A stretch of DNA of 64,000 nucleotides, taken from NCBI RefSeq assembly GCF_017873715.1, contig NZ_JAGGKM010000001.1:806001-870000 (forward strand), read 5' to 3'. This document shows, one piece after another, positions 7,858 to 17,340 of this stretch. Position 1 is the stretch's first letter; each line of letters opens with the position of its first letter. A model generated the notes under the pieces. The model had not been told where the DNA came from. It was given only the letters and a program-made list of their open reading frames with translations, and did no database searches. The position numbers and the translations under genes are program-made. Source of the DNA: Cytobacillus luteolus. GTDB lineage: Bacteria; Bacillota; Bacilli; Bacillales; Bacillaceae_L.

Positions 7858-10800
7858 ATGGAACAAACAAAACAAAAGATAGAAATTGTTGAGTATCATG
7901 AAGGTCTTGCAGCAGGTGTAGCAGAAATGTGGAATCTTAGCCGGGACGGTTGGGGTGGAGATTCGCATGTGACAACCGAGGAAAAGGTTCGTACTCAAGA
8001 AGCAAATTCTAGTAATCTAAATCTCTATTTAGCAATGGACGGAGACAAGGTGGTTGGGTATTGTGGTCTTTGTGAGTATCGTGAAGACGAGGGTGCACTT
8101 TACATACCTTTGTTAAATGTCCGTTCAGACTATCATGGGAAGAAGATTGGGAAGCAGCTTGTTTTAAAAGCATTAGAGCGTGCAGTTGAGTTGAACTGGC
8201 CAAGGCTTGATTTATATACATGGCCAGGTAATTCCAAAGCGGTTCCATTGTATAAGAAGTGTGGATTCTTCTGGGAAGATCGTGACGATACAACACATCT
8301 AATGAACTTTATGCCAACGGTTTTAAATACGGAAGCCATTAAGGATTATTTTACAAACGTAGATTGGTATGATGCTAGTACGAGAGTGATTGAAGTTACG
8401 CCTGATGGGAAAAAAGAGAATGATTTCACCTACTACGAGTACAAGTGGAATTCAAACGGTGATGAGTTAAGACTTGGATTTGAACGGACAGGTCGTGGAC
8501 TTAGATCAATTGAGACCAATGATTACTCGATTACAGTTGAAGTTGAAAACTTCACATTAGTTTGTGATGCAGCCTATACGGTTCGTTATTTTATAAAAAA
8601 TAAATCAGGAAAACCACTTCAAATTGATCTTAAAGGGAAAGACCATAAGATCGTTCGTTATTCCTATGAACATTCCCTTTCGGTTAACGAAGAGACTGTT
8701 CTCGAAGCGACTTTTCACCTTGAAAATCTAGTAGAGGAACAAAGCAACTGGAGAACTCACCCTTCCGTTGTTACAAACATGTTAATTAACGGGAAAGAGG
8801 CAACGTTTGCAGTCGGTATATTACCGAAATTGCCAGCCAAGCTGAAAGGTGTTGTCCCAGGTTCTCAATGTTATTTGAATGAAAAAGCTGTGTTTTATCT
8901 GGACTTAGAAAATAATTTCTCTGAAACAGCAAGCTTTATATTGACTGTACCAGAGAATGAGCTTGTTTCCTTAAAGCAATCTGAGTTTAGCGTAACACTT
9001 GCGCCTAAAGAAAAGACTTCAATTCCAGTACCTTACACTCTTTTACAATATGGGTTTTATGCACCTGTAATTAGGGTTTCAGTAGAAAGGGAAAACGGAG
9101 GAAGTCAGCAATTTACTAAACAAATTGGTGTCGCTTTTAAAGGTTTAGGAGCACGTTTTGCAGGAGAATGTGATGATTACTGGCACATTTACAATGGCTT
9201 GTATCATTTATATTTAAGCAAATTCGACAACAAACTGATTCCAGGCAGAGCAACAAAGGGATCACAATCGACAATGTTTATGTACCCTAAACTTGGAAAG
9301 CCTTATTCAAGTGAATTATCAAAACGTAAACCGAGTTTCGTAGAGTATAAGGAAGAAAACGGCGCGATGGTATTGTATGCGACATATGAATCATCCGATT
9401 TTGCAAATATCGAATTAGTAAGTGTTTCTAAGCTTTATGGTGAGGGGTTAGTGGAGCAATCTTACCTTGTACGAAACAAAAATACATCTAACACAGCAGA
9501 TCCAGTATGGATTTACCAGCCAATCTATCATGAGTTGGTTAAGCCAATTCTTCCTATGAAGGGTCAGGTTGTAAAAGTGGAAGATCAAGCCTACTCGGAT
9601 TATGGTGTTTGGAATAGCGCGGATCTAACTGAAAACTGGTTATTCTCTCGTCATGATTCCTATGCCCATGGAGTCTCATGGCCTAATGATGCAAGAGTAA
9701 ACTTTGAAACTTGGTTTTTCTACGTAGAGCATAACCTTGGAAATATCCCTGCAAATGGTGAGATTAGTACAAAGCCTGTATATCATTCATTAGGGGCCTA
9801 CCAAAATTGGGAAGAGTTTCGAGAATTTGCTTTGAAAAAAACGGTGAGAACTGCAGCAACGGTTGATGATTTATTTTTCCAAAAAGAAGAACTTGAAATG
9901 AAATTGGTAGATCGAAAAGCGAACTATATCCAGGGAGAGGTCACCCTAAACGGGAAAACAATCACCGTATCGGCTGAGGATGAAAAACGAGAAGTCGATG
10001 CCACGATTGAGATGAAAACTACACCTCTTTCAACAGTAGTAGCAGAATATGAGATTAATGGTATAAAAGATTGTAAAAAGGCCTTAACCATAAATCCTTC
10101 AAACAAACCGATCACTATTCAAAAAGAAATGAGAGATGGAGTTGAAGTGGTTACAGCAACTAATGAAGAAATCTCGATTGCTGCAGCAGAAAGCTTCTAC
10201 CCTGCATTATTCTCTTTAAAAGTGAACGAGAAAGAATGGTTAGATACATCGTTCCCAACACTAAAACCGAAATCATGGTGGAATCCATGGAGTGGAGGAA
10301 TTCGCTCAGGTTTACTTGGAATCAACAATAAATCTTTTACAAAAGAAAAGACAATTATTGGTGAAGGGAAACTTGAGGACCAAGAAGGAAGAGTGTGGAA
10401 GGGTCTTAAAATTTCCACGGTGTTTACTGAGAATGAGACGTATAAAGGACTCGGAATTCACCAATACTACCTGATGCTCCCAGGTGTTCCTGTAGTGGCC
10501 TTTTTTACAAAAATCACTCAGAATACAGGAACTTATTTTCACTATAAAAAATGGTTCACAGAGTGCAACTTCCAGCTTGGCTGGGTGCAAAATACGGAAA
10601 GTGATAGAAAGTATATTGCTGGAAAAACTGAGTTTCAAGCAGGCTTGTCAGACCATACGATTGTTGGTACAACTACGGATGAACAGATCCTACAATTAGT
10701 CGCAGAACGTGAAGCAGTAGACGTTGAATCTTATATGAACAAAGAGGTTATGTTATTTGCTATTTGGAGAGAAATACAAATGGCAAATGGCACAGAGCTA

Positions 10801-10908
10801 TTATCAGCCCCATCCTTTATTGTTGGATCAGATAAGATTTTAAGCTCAGATGAAGTAAAAGACTTACAACGAATGACATTTAAAGAGGTTGAAGATGAAA
10901 ATAATTGA
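7858..10908 (+). CDS. GNAT acetyltransferase fused to a large beta-rich region (1016 aa)
   Basis: Residues ~8-150 are a GNAT domain: VVGYCGLCEY and the acetyl-CoA loop with DYHGKKIGKQLVLKAL, then VPLYKKCGFF. The remaining ~850 residues have no signal peptide or membrane segment. They look beta-rich: ~210-290 and ~335-410 resemble Ig-like or NEW3/CARDB-like strands (VFYLDLENNFSETASF...APKEKTSIPVPY). A long Trp/Tyr-rich stretch follows, reminiscent of galactose-mutarotase-like sugar-binding sandwiches (GIHQYYLMLPGVPVVAFF). I do not recognise a named family for this part. The ATG at 7858 has GGAGG 8 bases upstream. The last codons overlap the next gene, an amidohydrolase, by 14 bp. The pair suggests acylation/deacylation of a sugar or glycan metabolite; that is inference. 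Confidence 0.75.
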   Translation: MEQTKQKIEIVEYHEGLAAGVAEMWNLSRDGWGGDSHVTTEEKVRTQEANSSNLNLYLAMDGDKVVGYCGLCEYREDEGALYIPLLNVRSDYHGKKIGKQLVLKALERAVELNWPRLDLYTWPGNSKAVPLYKKCGFFWEDRDDTTHLMNFMPTVLNTEAIKDYFTNVDWYDASTRVIEVTPDGKKENDFTYYEYKWNSNGDELRLGFERTGRGLRSIETNDYSITVEVENFTLVCDAAYTVRYFIKNKSGKPLQIDLKGKDHKIVRYSYEHSLSVNEETVLEATFHLENLVEEQSNWRTHPSVVTNMLINGKEATFAVGILPKLPAKLKGVVPGSQCYLNEKAVFYLDLENNFSETASFILTVPENELVSLKQSEFSVTLAPKEKTSIPVPYTLLQYGFYAPVIRVSVERENGGSQQFTKQIGVAFKGLGARFAGECDDYWHIYNGLYHLYLSKFDNKLIPGRATKGSQSTMFMYPKLGKPYSSELSKRKPSFVEYKEENGAMVLYATYESSDFANIELVSVSKLYGEGLVEQSYLVRNKNTSNTADPVWIYQPIYHELVKPILPMKGQVVKVEDQAYSDYGVWNSADLTENWLFSRHDSYAHGVSWPNDARVNFETWFFYVEHNLGNIPANGEISTKPVYHSLGAYQNWEEFREFALKKTVRTAATVDDLFFQKEELEMKLVDRKANYIQGEVTLNGKTITVSAEDEKREVDATIEMKTTPLSTVVAEYEINGIKDCKKALTINPSNKPITIQKEMRDGVEVVTATNEEISIAAAESFYPALFSLKVNEKEWLDTSFPTLKPKSWWNPWSGGIRSGLLGINNKSFTKEKTIIGEGKLEDQEGRVWKGLKISTVFTENETYKGLGIHQYYLMLPGVPVVAFFTKITQNTGTYFHYKKWFTECNFQLGWVQNTESDRKYIAGKTEFQAGLSDHTIVGTTTDEQILQLVAEREAVDVESYMNKEVMLFAIWREIQMANGTELLSAPSFIVGSDKILSSDEVKDLQRMTFKEVEDENN

Positions 10909-11746
10909 CGCGCATATTCACTATTCCGATATTAAAAGCTTTCACCAAACAGCTACTGACATATCGAAAGTAGATTACTCGTTTGAGGGCATTCAGAAGG
11001 AGTTTGCAAAGAACAATGTCGTCTTAGGTATTGCGATGGGTGTGACTGAGACAGCTGGGGAAGGATTTCCTGACTCAGCTTCTTCTTCTCCAATGGGAAT
11101 TGATTTAACACCTGAAATTCCAAGAAACATTGTGTATTGTGCTGGAATTAACCCTTTTAAACTAGATGAGGCAGCCCTCTTGCAATTAGAAAAAGATGTT
11201 CAAAAGCCTGATTGTGTAGGCATCAAAATTTACTTGGGTTATTACCCTTACTATGCTTATGATGATGTGTATGAACCTGTGTATACGATTGCTAAGAAAT
11301 ACAATGTTCCAGTTGTCTATCATACAGGCGATACATATTCAGAGCGAGGGAGACTTCGTTTCTCACATCCACTAGCAATTGATGAAGTAGCCGTAAAACA
11401 CAGAGAGATGACAATCATGATGGCTCATTTCGGAGACCCGTGGGTACTTGATGGGGCAGAGGTTGTTTACAAAAATTCAAATGTCTACGCGGATCTTTCT
11501 GGACTAGTTGTTGGAGCAGATGGAGACATCAAACGTCTACAGGACACAAGATTCTTTGATCACCTTTTGCATGCCTTAACGTTTACAAATAACTATGAGA
11601 AATTCCTATTTGGGACCGATTGGCCACTAACACCAATCAAACCATACATTGAATTTATCAAAGACATCATTCCAAAAGAATACCATGAAGACGTATTCTA
11701 CAACACAGCCCTAAAAGTGTTTCCAAAAATCAAAGCATACCTATAG
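10895..11746 (+). CDS. Amidohydrolase family (amidohydrolase_2-like) TIM-barrel hydrolase
   Basis: The 283-residue protein starts with the metal-binding HxH of IDAHIHYSD and continues with KIYLGYYP, VVYHTGD, MMAHFGDPW and LFGTDWPL, the ordered His and Asp ligands of the amidohydrolase_2 family. These enzymes hydrolyse or decarboxylate small molecules in the cytosol. The ATG at 10895 lies inside the end of the GNAT fusion gene with GAGG 6 bases before it, so translation is probably coupled. A palindromic repeat 5 bp after the stop closes the operon. The substrate is unknown but presumably linked to the GNAT-fusion product. Confidence 0.85.
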   Translation: MKIIDAHIHYSDIKSFHQTATDISKVDYSFEGIQKEFAKNNVVLGIAMGVTETAGEGFPDSASSSPMGIDLTPEIPRNIVYCAGINPFKLDEAALLQLEKDVQKPDCVGIKIYLGYYPYYAYDDVYEPVYTIAKKYNVPVVYHTGDTYSERGRLRFSHPLAIDEVAVKHREMTIMMAHFGDPWVLDGAEVVYKNSNVYADLSGLVVGADGDIKRLQDTRFFDHLLHALTFTNNYEKFLFGTDWPLTPIKPYIEFIKDIIPKEYHEDVFYNTALKVFPKIKAYL

Positions 11747-11751
11747 AAAGT

Positions 11752-11803
11752 GGGGCCTGACCCCCGGTGCGTTAAAGCTTTAAAGCACTGGGGGTCAGGC
11801 CCC
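11752..11803. repeat. Palindromic repeat, copy 5
   Basis: Full copy (centre GTTAAAGCTTTAAA) only 5 bp after the amidohydrolase stop. It is followed by TTTTGTCACATTTTA and lies between convergent genes. Confidence 0.95.
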
Positions 11804-11818
11804 TTTTGTCACATTTTA

Positions 11819-12574
11819 TTACTTCCCAATAAACATCTGTGTCCAATAATTCCCCTCAACATGTCCTACTCCAATGTGAGTGAAGTTCGAACTTAAGATA
11901 TTCTTTCTATGACCTTCACTATTCATCCAAGCATTTACCACTTCTTGAGGTGAGCGTTGGCCCATTGCAATATTTTCACCTGCTGCACGATATTGTACTC
12001 CAAACTGCTTCATCATATCAAATGGAGATCCGTAGGTAGGGCTTGTATGTGAGAAATACCCATTTTTTTTCATATCAGATGACTTAAGTCTAGCAACTTC
12101 ACTAACTTTCAAATCAACCTTAAGAGGTTGTAATCCGTATTTCGCACGCTCATTATTCGTTAATGTAACGACTTGTTGCTCATACTGACTTAAAGCATAG
12201 GTAGCTTGATTTGTTGTTTCATTTGTTGTTTCTTTAGGTTGTTGTTGTACAGGCTGCTGAACCACAGGACTTTCTTGAACGGGTTGTACTGTTTGTTGTG
12301 GTTCTGTTGGTTGAGTTTGAGTCGTTTCCTTCGTTGGTTGCTCAACTGGTTGCGTAGGTTGTTCTACTTTTAGTTGAGTTTGATAGTTTTGAGTATAGTA
12401 TTTTTTAAACAAGCTTTGAATGAGTTCATTCCAATTCGTTGAGTTGTTAACAGTTACAGTGTAACGAGTTTCATACGTATTCTTTGTTCCACTATAATGT
12501 TCTGCGGAACTAGCCAGTGGCCCTGAGACTAATAAAGCTCCTGCTACGACGATTGATAATACTGTCTTTTTCAT
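11819..12574 (-). CDS. Secreted CAP-domain protein (YkwD-like)
   Basis: The N-terminus is a Sec signal peptide (KKTVLSIVVAGALLVSG then ASSA). Residues ~60-120 are a low-complexity Gln/Thr/Pro linker. Residues ~130-251 form a CAP/SCP domain with the markers LTNNERAKYGL, YFSHTSPTYGSPFDMM, AGENIAMG and WMNSEGHRKNIL. It resembles B. subtilis YkwD and the C-terminal domain of other Bacillus cell-surface CAP proteins, whose biochemical role is poorly defined. GGAGG sits 7 bases before the ATG. No SLH or LPxTG anchor is seen, so it is probably released or loosely wall-associated. Confidence 0.88.
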   Translation of the reverse strand: MKKTVLSIVVAGALLVSGPLASSAEHYSGTKNTYETRYTVTVNNSTNWNELIQSLFKKYYTQNYQTQLKVEQPTQPVEQPTKETTQTQPTEPQQTVQPVQESPVVQQPVQQQPKETTNETTNQATYALSQYEQQVVTLTNNERAKYGLQPLKVDLKVSEVARLKSSDMKKNGYFSHTSPTYGSPFDMMKQFGVQYRAAGENIAMGQRSPQEVVNAWMNSEGHRKNILSSNFTHIGVGHVEGNYWTQMFIGK

Positions 12575-12872
12575 ATTCAGTCCTCCTTGTTGTGTGTAAC
12601 CTCGGCTACAACCACATCATAGCACGCAAGTTTTGTAATAATTCAGGAAGACATTTCCTACTCTCCAAAACTCAAAACTATCTTCCTATTGAAAGTTTGT
12701 GAGAGAACTGAAAAGTAATAGATTTTTCCGACTTGGGTTTGCTTTCCGTTAGTGTGTTTTTCTACCATCATTGGTAGACAGTACTAGAATATGCCTATTG
12801 ACAGGTGTGAGGAAAGAGGTGTTATGTGACTTTTATTAATGCTATATGACAAAAATGATAAATGTGACAAGT
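12575..12872. other. Intergenic region upstream of the CAP gene
   Basis: No gene is visible in these ~300 bases. They must hold the promoter of the minus-strand CAP gene. A small hairpin, CTACCA-tca-TTGGTAG near 12763-12777, is the only structure noted. Confidence 0.5.
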
Positions 12873-12924
12873 GGGACCTGACCCCTGGTGCGTTAAAGCT
12901 TTAACGCGGTGGGGGTCAGGCCCC
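12873..12924. repeat. Palindromic repeat, copy 6
   Basis: A more diverged copy: GGGACCTGACCCCT on the left and GCGGTGGGGGTCAGGCCCC on the right. It ends 5 bp from the stop of the minus-strand glycosylase gene. The left flank has TGTGACA and the right flank TGTCATAAATT. Confidence 0.93.
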
Positions 12925-12929
12925 TAATG

Positions 12930-13562
12930 TCATAAATTCTTCTGATATTCCGTAAACGAGGCGTACTTGGTTACTAACCCTCTGTTAACTACTTCCCATA
13001 AATAAAGGGAGGCTAGAGATTGATAAGGCTCCCAGTTCTTTCCTTTATCAATGAGTGTGGTTTTTCCATCTTCACTGTCGTATAACCATTTGGCGCCACG
13101 GTGTAATCCTACGTCTAAGTGGGAGAGGATATTTTCCCTTCCTAGGGAAAATATCAGAAACATTTCTGCTGTCCAATTTCCAATACCTTTAATCGCTGTT
13201 AAAGCGAGCATGGCTTCCTCGTTCGGAAGCTCTTCTAGAGTGTCCAATCTGAGTTTTTTTTCCGAAACCTTTTGTGACAGGTCCCTTATATAACTAATCT
13301 TAGGGCGGGAGACCCCAATTTCCCTCAGTTGGTCATCAGATAGTCCAAGTACTATTTCAGGAGTAACCGTATGATTGGTTAATTCCACAAAGCGATTGAA
13401 AATTGTACCGGCAGCCTTTACTGAAAGCTGTTGACCGATGATGGAATTAACAAGTGATAAATAGTGATCTTCGCGTGTCGTTAATTCTAATGTACCTATA
13501 ACGTCGATAAACTGCCCTAGAATTGGGTCGTTCTTTTTTAATAGCTCTAACTTTTCTTTCAT
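12930..13562 (-). CDS. DNA-3-methyladenine glycosylase II family (AlkA-like, HhH-GPD)
   Basis: This 210-residue protein has an HhH-GPD glycosylase core. GQQLSVKAAGTIFNRF starts the core, ALTAIKGIGNWTAEMFLIFSLG contains the helix-hairpin-helix, and the catalytic Asp lies in SHLDVGLHRG. There is no Fe-S cluster loop. AlkA-type enzymes excise alkylated purines during base-excision repair. It lacks the N-terminal domain of E. coli AlkA, as is usual for short Bacillus homologues. AGGTGATTAA precedes the ATG. It is co-directional with the ArsR-type regulator upstream (36 bp gap), so the two may be cotranscribed. Confidence 0.88.
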   Translation of the reverse strand: MKEKLELLKKNDPILGQFIDVIGTLELTTREDHYLSLVNSIIGQQLSVKAAGTIFNRFVELTNHTVTPEIVLGLSDDQLREIGVSRPKISYIRDLSQKVSEKKLRLDTLEELPNEEAMLALTAIKGIGNWTAEMFLIFSLGRENILSHLDVGLHRGAKWLYDSEDGKTTLIDKGKNWEPYQSLASLYLWEVVNRGLVTKYASFTEYQKNL

Positions 13563-13598
13563 TTAATCACCTATTTGAGAAGTGGTTTTTAATAATTT

Positions 13599-14516
13599 TT
13601 ATATGGTTAGACCCGAATAAACATATGCCTCTAAGTCTTCTTTATGTGCACTAAAGATGTTGGGTCGTACTTCGTAAAGGTCTGGTTTTTGTGTAAATAA
13701 AAAGTTTGTAATCCTGATTAGCCCTGCAGATCGCAGCAAGACTAAATGATAGTGTAAGTTACTTTTTGATAGATTTGTTAATTCTACTAGTTGTGTAAAG
13801 GTTTTAGGCTCAGTAGCTAGGAGTTGCAATATTTTAAGTCGTTTTTCATCAGCAAGAGCTTTCGTTTTTCTTAAAAGGACTAAAGGTACTTCATGTCCAT
13901 TCTCCCTAGGGATATCAACAGAGAAGTGTATCAAAACAGTATTTTTAAAACCATATATTCTATTCTGAGGAGAAAGATGGTAAGTAGGAATTAATATAAT
14001 CTCCGTGATTTCCTGACTTGGTTGTATATGGATGCCATTCGTACATTCTTCAACCATTTTTTCAGGGGTTGTTTCGTTTTGCTTTACTGCCTTTACCTCC
14101 TGGATAATTGTTAAGTGATTATTTATCTCGGCATCAACTTTATAAACATCATCCCATAAGGGCAGTAATGTTGCATAATAGTTCCTGAAGTGTTCAAGGT
14201 CCTTCAGTGGCTCCTCTTTAAAATACATATACAACAACTCATAAATTTCACCAATTGATAGTCCCTTAAACCAAGAGAGGAATTTCTCTAATGAGTTCTT
14301 ATATGGACTCTTCCTTGCAAGAAGGAGCAAATATCCTATAAGATGTAATGATTCTTTATCCTTTAACAGCTTTTTCAATTCAGGTTGTATACGAATCTCC
14401 ACATCTTTAAACCACTGTTTATCTAAATCATAATTTGTCTTTTGAGTTACATAAACAGACAAACTAGAGACTACTTCATAAATAGGCTCAAAATCAATTT
14501 CTACTTTATAAGTCAT
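13599..14516 (-). CDS. ArsR-type winged-helix transcriptional regulator with long N-terminal domain
   Basis: Residues ~215-275 are a winged helix of ArsR type: LADEKRLKILQLLATEPKTF, then LTNLSKSNLHYHLVLLRSAGLI with the recognition helix. The first ~200 residues are a helical domain typical of longer Bacillus ArsR-family regulators and may sense a ligand. No Cys pair typical of metal-sensing ArsR is seen near the HTH. The gene is divergent from the S41 peptidase gene at 14687, and a clear inverted repeat lies between them. It probably controls that gene and itself. Confidence 0.85.
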   Translation of the reverse strand: MTYKVEIDFEPIYEVVSSLSVYVTQKTNYDLDKQWFKDVEIRIQPELKKLLKDKESLHLIGYLLLLARKSPYKNSLEKFLSWFKGLSIGEIYELLYMYFKEEPLKDLEHFRNYYATLLPLWDDVYKVDAEINNHLTIIQEVKAVKQNETTPEKMVEECTNGIHIQPSQEITEIILIPTYHLSPQNRIYGFKNTVLIHFSVDIPRENGHEVPLVLLRKTKALADEKRLKILQLLATEPKTFTQLVELTNLSKSNLHYHLVLLRSAGLIRITNFLFTQKPDLYEVRPNIFSAHKEDLEAYVYSGLTI

Positions 14517-14559
14517 TCTTTGTCCTCCAATAAATAGCCTATTATTACAAAAAAAAACA

Positions 14560-14587
14560 TTGACTTTTATAAATGATAAAATATACT
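14560..14587 (+). promoter_or_regulatory. Candidate sigma-A promoter of the S41 peptidase gene
   Basis: TTGACT (14560-14565), a 16-bp spacer and TATACT (14582-14587) point toward the peptidase gene at 14687. Confidence 0.65.
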
Positions 14588-14601
14588 AAACTTATAATCA
14601 A

Positions 14602-14619
14602 GTTCAAATTATTTTGAAC
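14602..14619. promoter_or_regulatory. Palindromic operator candidate
   Basis: GTTCAAATTATTTTGAAC (arms GTTCAAA/TTTGAAC) lies just after the -10 box of the S41 peptidase promoter, in the divergent interval with the ArsR-type gene. A repressor bound here would block transcription start or early elongation. Confidence 0.55.
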
Positions 14620-14686
14620 CACTTAAAAAGTCCAATTTTTTTAAAGGAATACCATTTAACCTATAAAAGTTAAGGGAGTGTTAAAA

Positions 14687-15661
14687 TTGCTTAAAACAAA
14701 TGCTCATACTATTAATGAAATAGTTAAGAACGACGTAATCTCAGAATTAATAACGAAATTAAATAGGGACTATGTCTTTCCCGAGGTAGCTGAGAAAATA
14801 GAGCAACGCCTGCTAAACAAATTAGAAGCAGGGGCATATGATTCGTTTCTCGTTGTTGATGAGTTTGCAAAGGAATTAACCGAGGATTTACAAGCAATCT
14901 CAAAAGATAAACATTTAAGAGTATTAGTTGAATCCGGAGATAAGAATGTCACAGCGGAAAATAATGTTGGTGAGTTTGAGCGCAGGGCAAAAGTTCAAAA
15001 CTATGGCTTTTATAAGATTGAAAGACTCCAAGGAAATATAGGGTATATTGATTTACGTAACTTTCATCATCCAACCCAAGCCGGAGAAACAGCTGTTCAT
15101 GCCATGAATTTAATAAAAGATACAGAAGCGCTTATTTTTGATTTACGTAAAAACGGTGGCGGTTCGCCTGAAATGGTTGCTCTTATTTCTAGTTATTTAT
15201 TTGAAGAAAAAGTCCATTTAAACAGCTTTTACTTCCGTCCAACAGATACAATGAGTGAGTCATGGACTAATCCAAATCAAGTTCAAGGCACACAATATAT
15301 CAATAAGCCTGTTTACATTCTAACAAGTAATTATACATTCTCAGCTGCTGAAGAATTCACTTATAATTTAAAAAACTTAAACCGAGCGACTATTGTTGGG
15401 GAAATTACACGTGGAGGAGCCCATCCGGGGGGCTTCCAACCAATTACGAACAACTTTGAAGCCTTTATACCAACTGGAAAAGCGATCAACCCAATTACAA
15501 ATACCAACTGGGAAGGCACAGGTGTTGAACCACACATCCTAATGGATAAAGAAGAAGCCTTCGCATACGTCTATAAGACAGCGTTAGAACATGTAAAAGC
15601 CAAATACAAAGACATACCTGGCTATTCCTTTCTCCTAAAAGAGATCGAACAAGTTCTATAG
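14687..15661 (+). CDS. S41 family peptidase (C-terminal processing protease-like)
   Basis: A helical N-terminal domain (~1-95) resembling the IRBP/tail-specific protease N-domain precedes an S41 catalytic domain. This has LIFDLRKNGGGSPEMVALI, the nucleophile region NYTFSAAEEFTYNLKN, and GEITRGGAHPGG. No PDZ domain, signal peptide or membrane anchor is visible, so it is probably cytosolic and unlike CtpA/CtpB. The start is likely the TTG at 14687, with AAGGGAG ~7 bases upstream; GTG 14678 overlaps that site. A palindromic repeat begins 10 bp after the stop. It is probably regulated by the divergent ArsR-type gene. Confidence 0.83.
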   Translation: MLKTNAHTINEIVKNDVISELITKLNRDYVFPEVAEKIEQRLLNKLEAGAYDSFLVVDEFAKELTEDLQAISKDKHLRVLVESGDKNVTAENNVGEFERRAKVQNYGFYKIERLQGNIGYIDLRNFHHPTQAGETAVHAMNLIKDTEALIFDLRKNGGGSPEMVALISSYLFEEKVHLNSFYFRPTDTMSESWTNPNQVQGTQYINKPVYILTSNYTFSAAEEFTYNLKNLNRATIVGEITRGGAHPGGFQPITNNFEAFIPTGKAINPITNTNWEGTGVEPHILMDKEEAFAYVYKTALEHVKAKYKDIPGYSFLLKEIEQVL

Positions 15662-15671
15662 CAAAAACTAA

Positions 15672-15723
15672 GGGGCCTGACCCCCAATGCGTTAAAGCTT
15701 TAACGCGCCGGGGGTCAGGCCCC
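15672..15723. repeat. Palindromic repeat, copy 7
   Basis: Full copy with a left arm of AGGGGCCTGACCCCCAATGC, 10 bp after the S41 peptidase stop and before dbpA. Confidence 0.95.
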
Positions 15724-15823
15724 AAAATAGTGTATAATGAATCTAATCGGATTTCGAATATGATCGTGTATCTGCGAGAATGCTATTACTAAATCAGATA
15801 ATACAAAAAAATGAGGTTACTAC

Positions 15824-17269
15824 ATGAGTGAACGGAATTTTGAAGGGTACAAGTTAAGTGAAGAAATAAGAAGAGCTCTTAGTGTGTTAAAGTACGAAAC
15901 GCCAACAGAAGTTCAGCAAGAAGTTATACCTAAGGCGTTATCAAATCAAGATCTTGTCGTTAAGTCTCAAACGGGAAGTGGGAAAACAGCAGCTTTTGGA
16001 ATCCCTCTATGTGAAATGGTGGAATGGGAAGAGAAAAATCCACAGGCCTTAATACTAACTCCTACAAGAGAGCTTGCGGTTCAAGTTCGAGAGGATATTA
16101 CGAACATTGGTAGATTTAAACGAATTAAAGCGATGGCGGTCTATGGTAAAGAACCTTTTACGAAACAAAAAGAAGAATTAAAACAAAAGACGCATGTTGT
16201 TGTCGGGACTCCTGGGCGAGTAATGGATCATATCGAAAGAGGAACACTCCTACTAGACCAAGTAAAGTATTTAATTATTGATGAAGCCGATGAAATGTTA
16301 AATATGGGGTTCATAGACGATGTGGAAACGATTATAAAGGAAATACCAACCAATCGAGTTACAATGGTGTTTTCTGCTACGTTACCAAAAGATGTTGAAA
16401 ATCTATGCCACAAATATATGAAAGATCCAATCAACATTGAAATCGAATCGACTGGAGTCACGACTAATACAATCGACCATCAATTAATTGAGGCGAAAGC
16501 AGAAGATAAGCTTTCTCTACTTAAAGACGTAACAGTTATTGAAAATCCAGATAGCTGTATTATTTTTTGTAACACAAAAGAACATGTGGATAACGTGTTC
16601 ACTGAGCTAGAAGAATCTAATTATGCCTGTGAGAAACTTCATGGCGGATTAGAACAAGTCGACCGCTTTGCAGTAATGGATGGGTTCAAAATGGGGAACT
16701 TCCGTTACTTAGTCGCAACAGACGTAGCAGCCAGAGGAATCGATGTTGATAATGTGACTCTGGTTATTAATTATGATGTTCCGATGGAAAAAGAGAGCTA
16801 TGTCCACAGAACAGGAAGAACAGGACGTGCGGGTAATAAAGGAAAAGCAATTACGCTTGCCACTCCATATGAAGAAAAATACGTTAAAGCGATTGAACGG
16901 TATATAGGGTTTGAGATACCAAAAATGGATCCTCCTACAAAGGAAGAAGTGTCTAAAGGTAAAGCTGATTTCGAAGAGAAAATCGGTGGCAGGCGTGTGG
17001 TGAAAAATAATAAAACAGCACGAATCAATCAAGATATCATGAAGCTTCATTTTAGTGGTGGTAAGAAGAAAAAGATTCGTGCGTTGGACTTAGTTGGAAC
17101 CATCTCAAACATTCCAGGTGTAACAGCGGAGGATATTGGCATTATCACCGTTCAGGATGCCATGTCTTATGTAGATATCCTTAATGGAAAAGGATCATTA
17201 GTTCTACAAGCAATGGAAAACACAACGGTTAAAGGGAAAAAGCTTAAAGTTAGCAAGGCAATTAAATAA
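15824..17269 (+). CDS. dbpA: ATP-dependent RNA helicase DbpA/YxiN (DEAD box)
   Basis: All DEAD-box motifs are present: SQTGSGKT (I), PTRELAVQ (Ia), TPGRV (Ib), DEADEM (II), FSATLP (III), [10 protein letters not shown] (V) and [10 protein letters not shown] (VI). The last ~75 residues, beginning [17 protein letters not shown], are the DbpA/YxiN RNA-binding domain that recognises hairpin 92 of 23S rRNA, placing it in large-subunit ribosome assembly. The length of 481 aa is normal. GAGG lies 9 bases before the ATG. The gene sits alone between two palindromic repeats. Confidence 0.95.
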   Translation: MSERNFEGYKLSEEIRRALSVLKYETPTEVQQEVIPKALSNQDLVVKSQTGSGKTAAFGIPLCEMVEWEEKNPQALILTPTRELAVQVREDITNIGRFKRIKAMAVYGKEPFTKQKEELKQKTHVVVGTPGRVMDHIERGTLLLDQVKYLIIDEADEMLNMGFIDDVETIIKEIPTNRVTMVFSATLPKDVENLCHKYMKDPINIEIESTGVTTNTIDHQLIEAKAEDKLSLLKDVTVIENPDSCIIFCNTKEHVDNVFTELEESNYACEKLHGGLEQVDRFAVMDGFKMGNFRYLVATDVAARGIDVDNVTLVINYDVPMEKESYVHRTGRTGRAGNKGKAITLATPYEEKYVKAIERYIGFEIPKMDPPTKEEVSKGKADFEEKIGGRRVVKNNKTARINQDIMKLHFSGGKKKKIRALDLVGTISNIPGVTAEDIGIITVQDAMSYVDILNGKGSLVLQAMENTTVKGKKLKVSKAIK

Positions 17270-17278
17270 CATTTTTGA

Positions 17279-17330
17279 GGGGCCTGACCCCCGGCGCGTT
17301 AAAGCTTTAACGCACTGGGGGTCAGGCCCC
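17279..17330. repeat. Palindromic repeat, copy 8
   Basis: Full copy with GGCGCG facing CGCACT, starting 9 bp after the dbpA stop. A TATAAT-like hexamer follows within 10 bp. Confidence 0.95.
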
Positions 17331-17340
17331 TGTTATAATT

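Noticed and set aside
12575-12872. Hidden small gene upstream of the CAP gene
   Set aside because: No open frame with a ribosome binding site was found in either strand.
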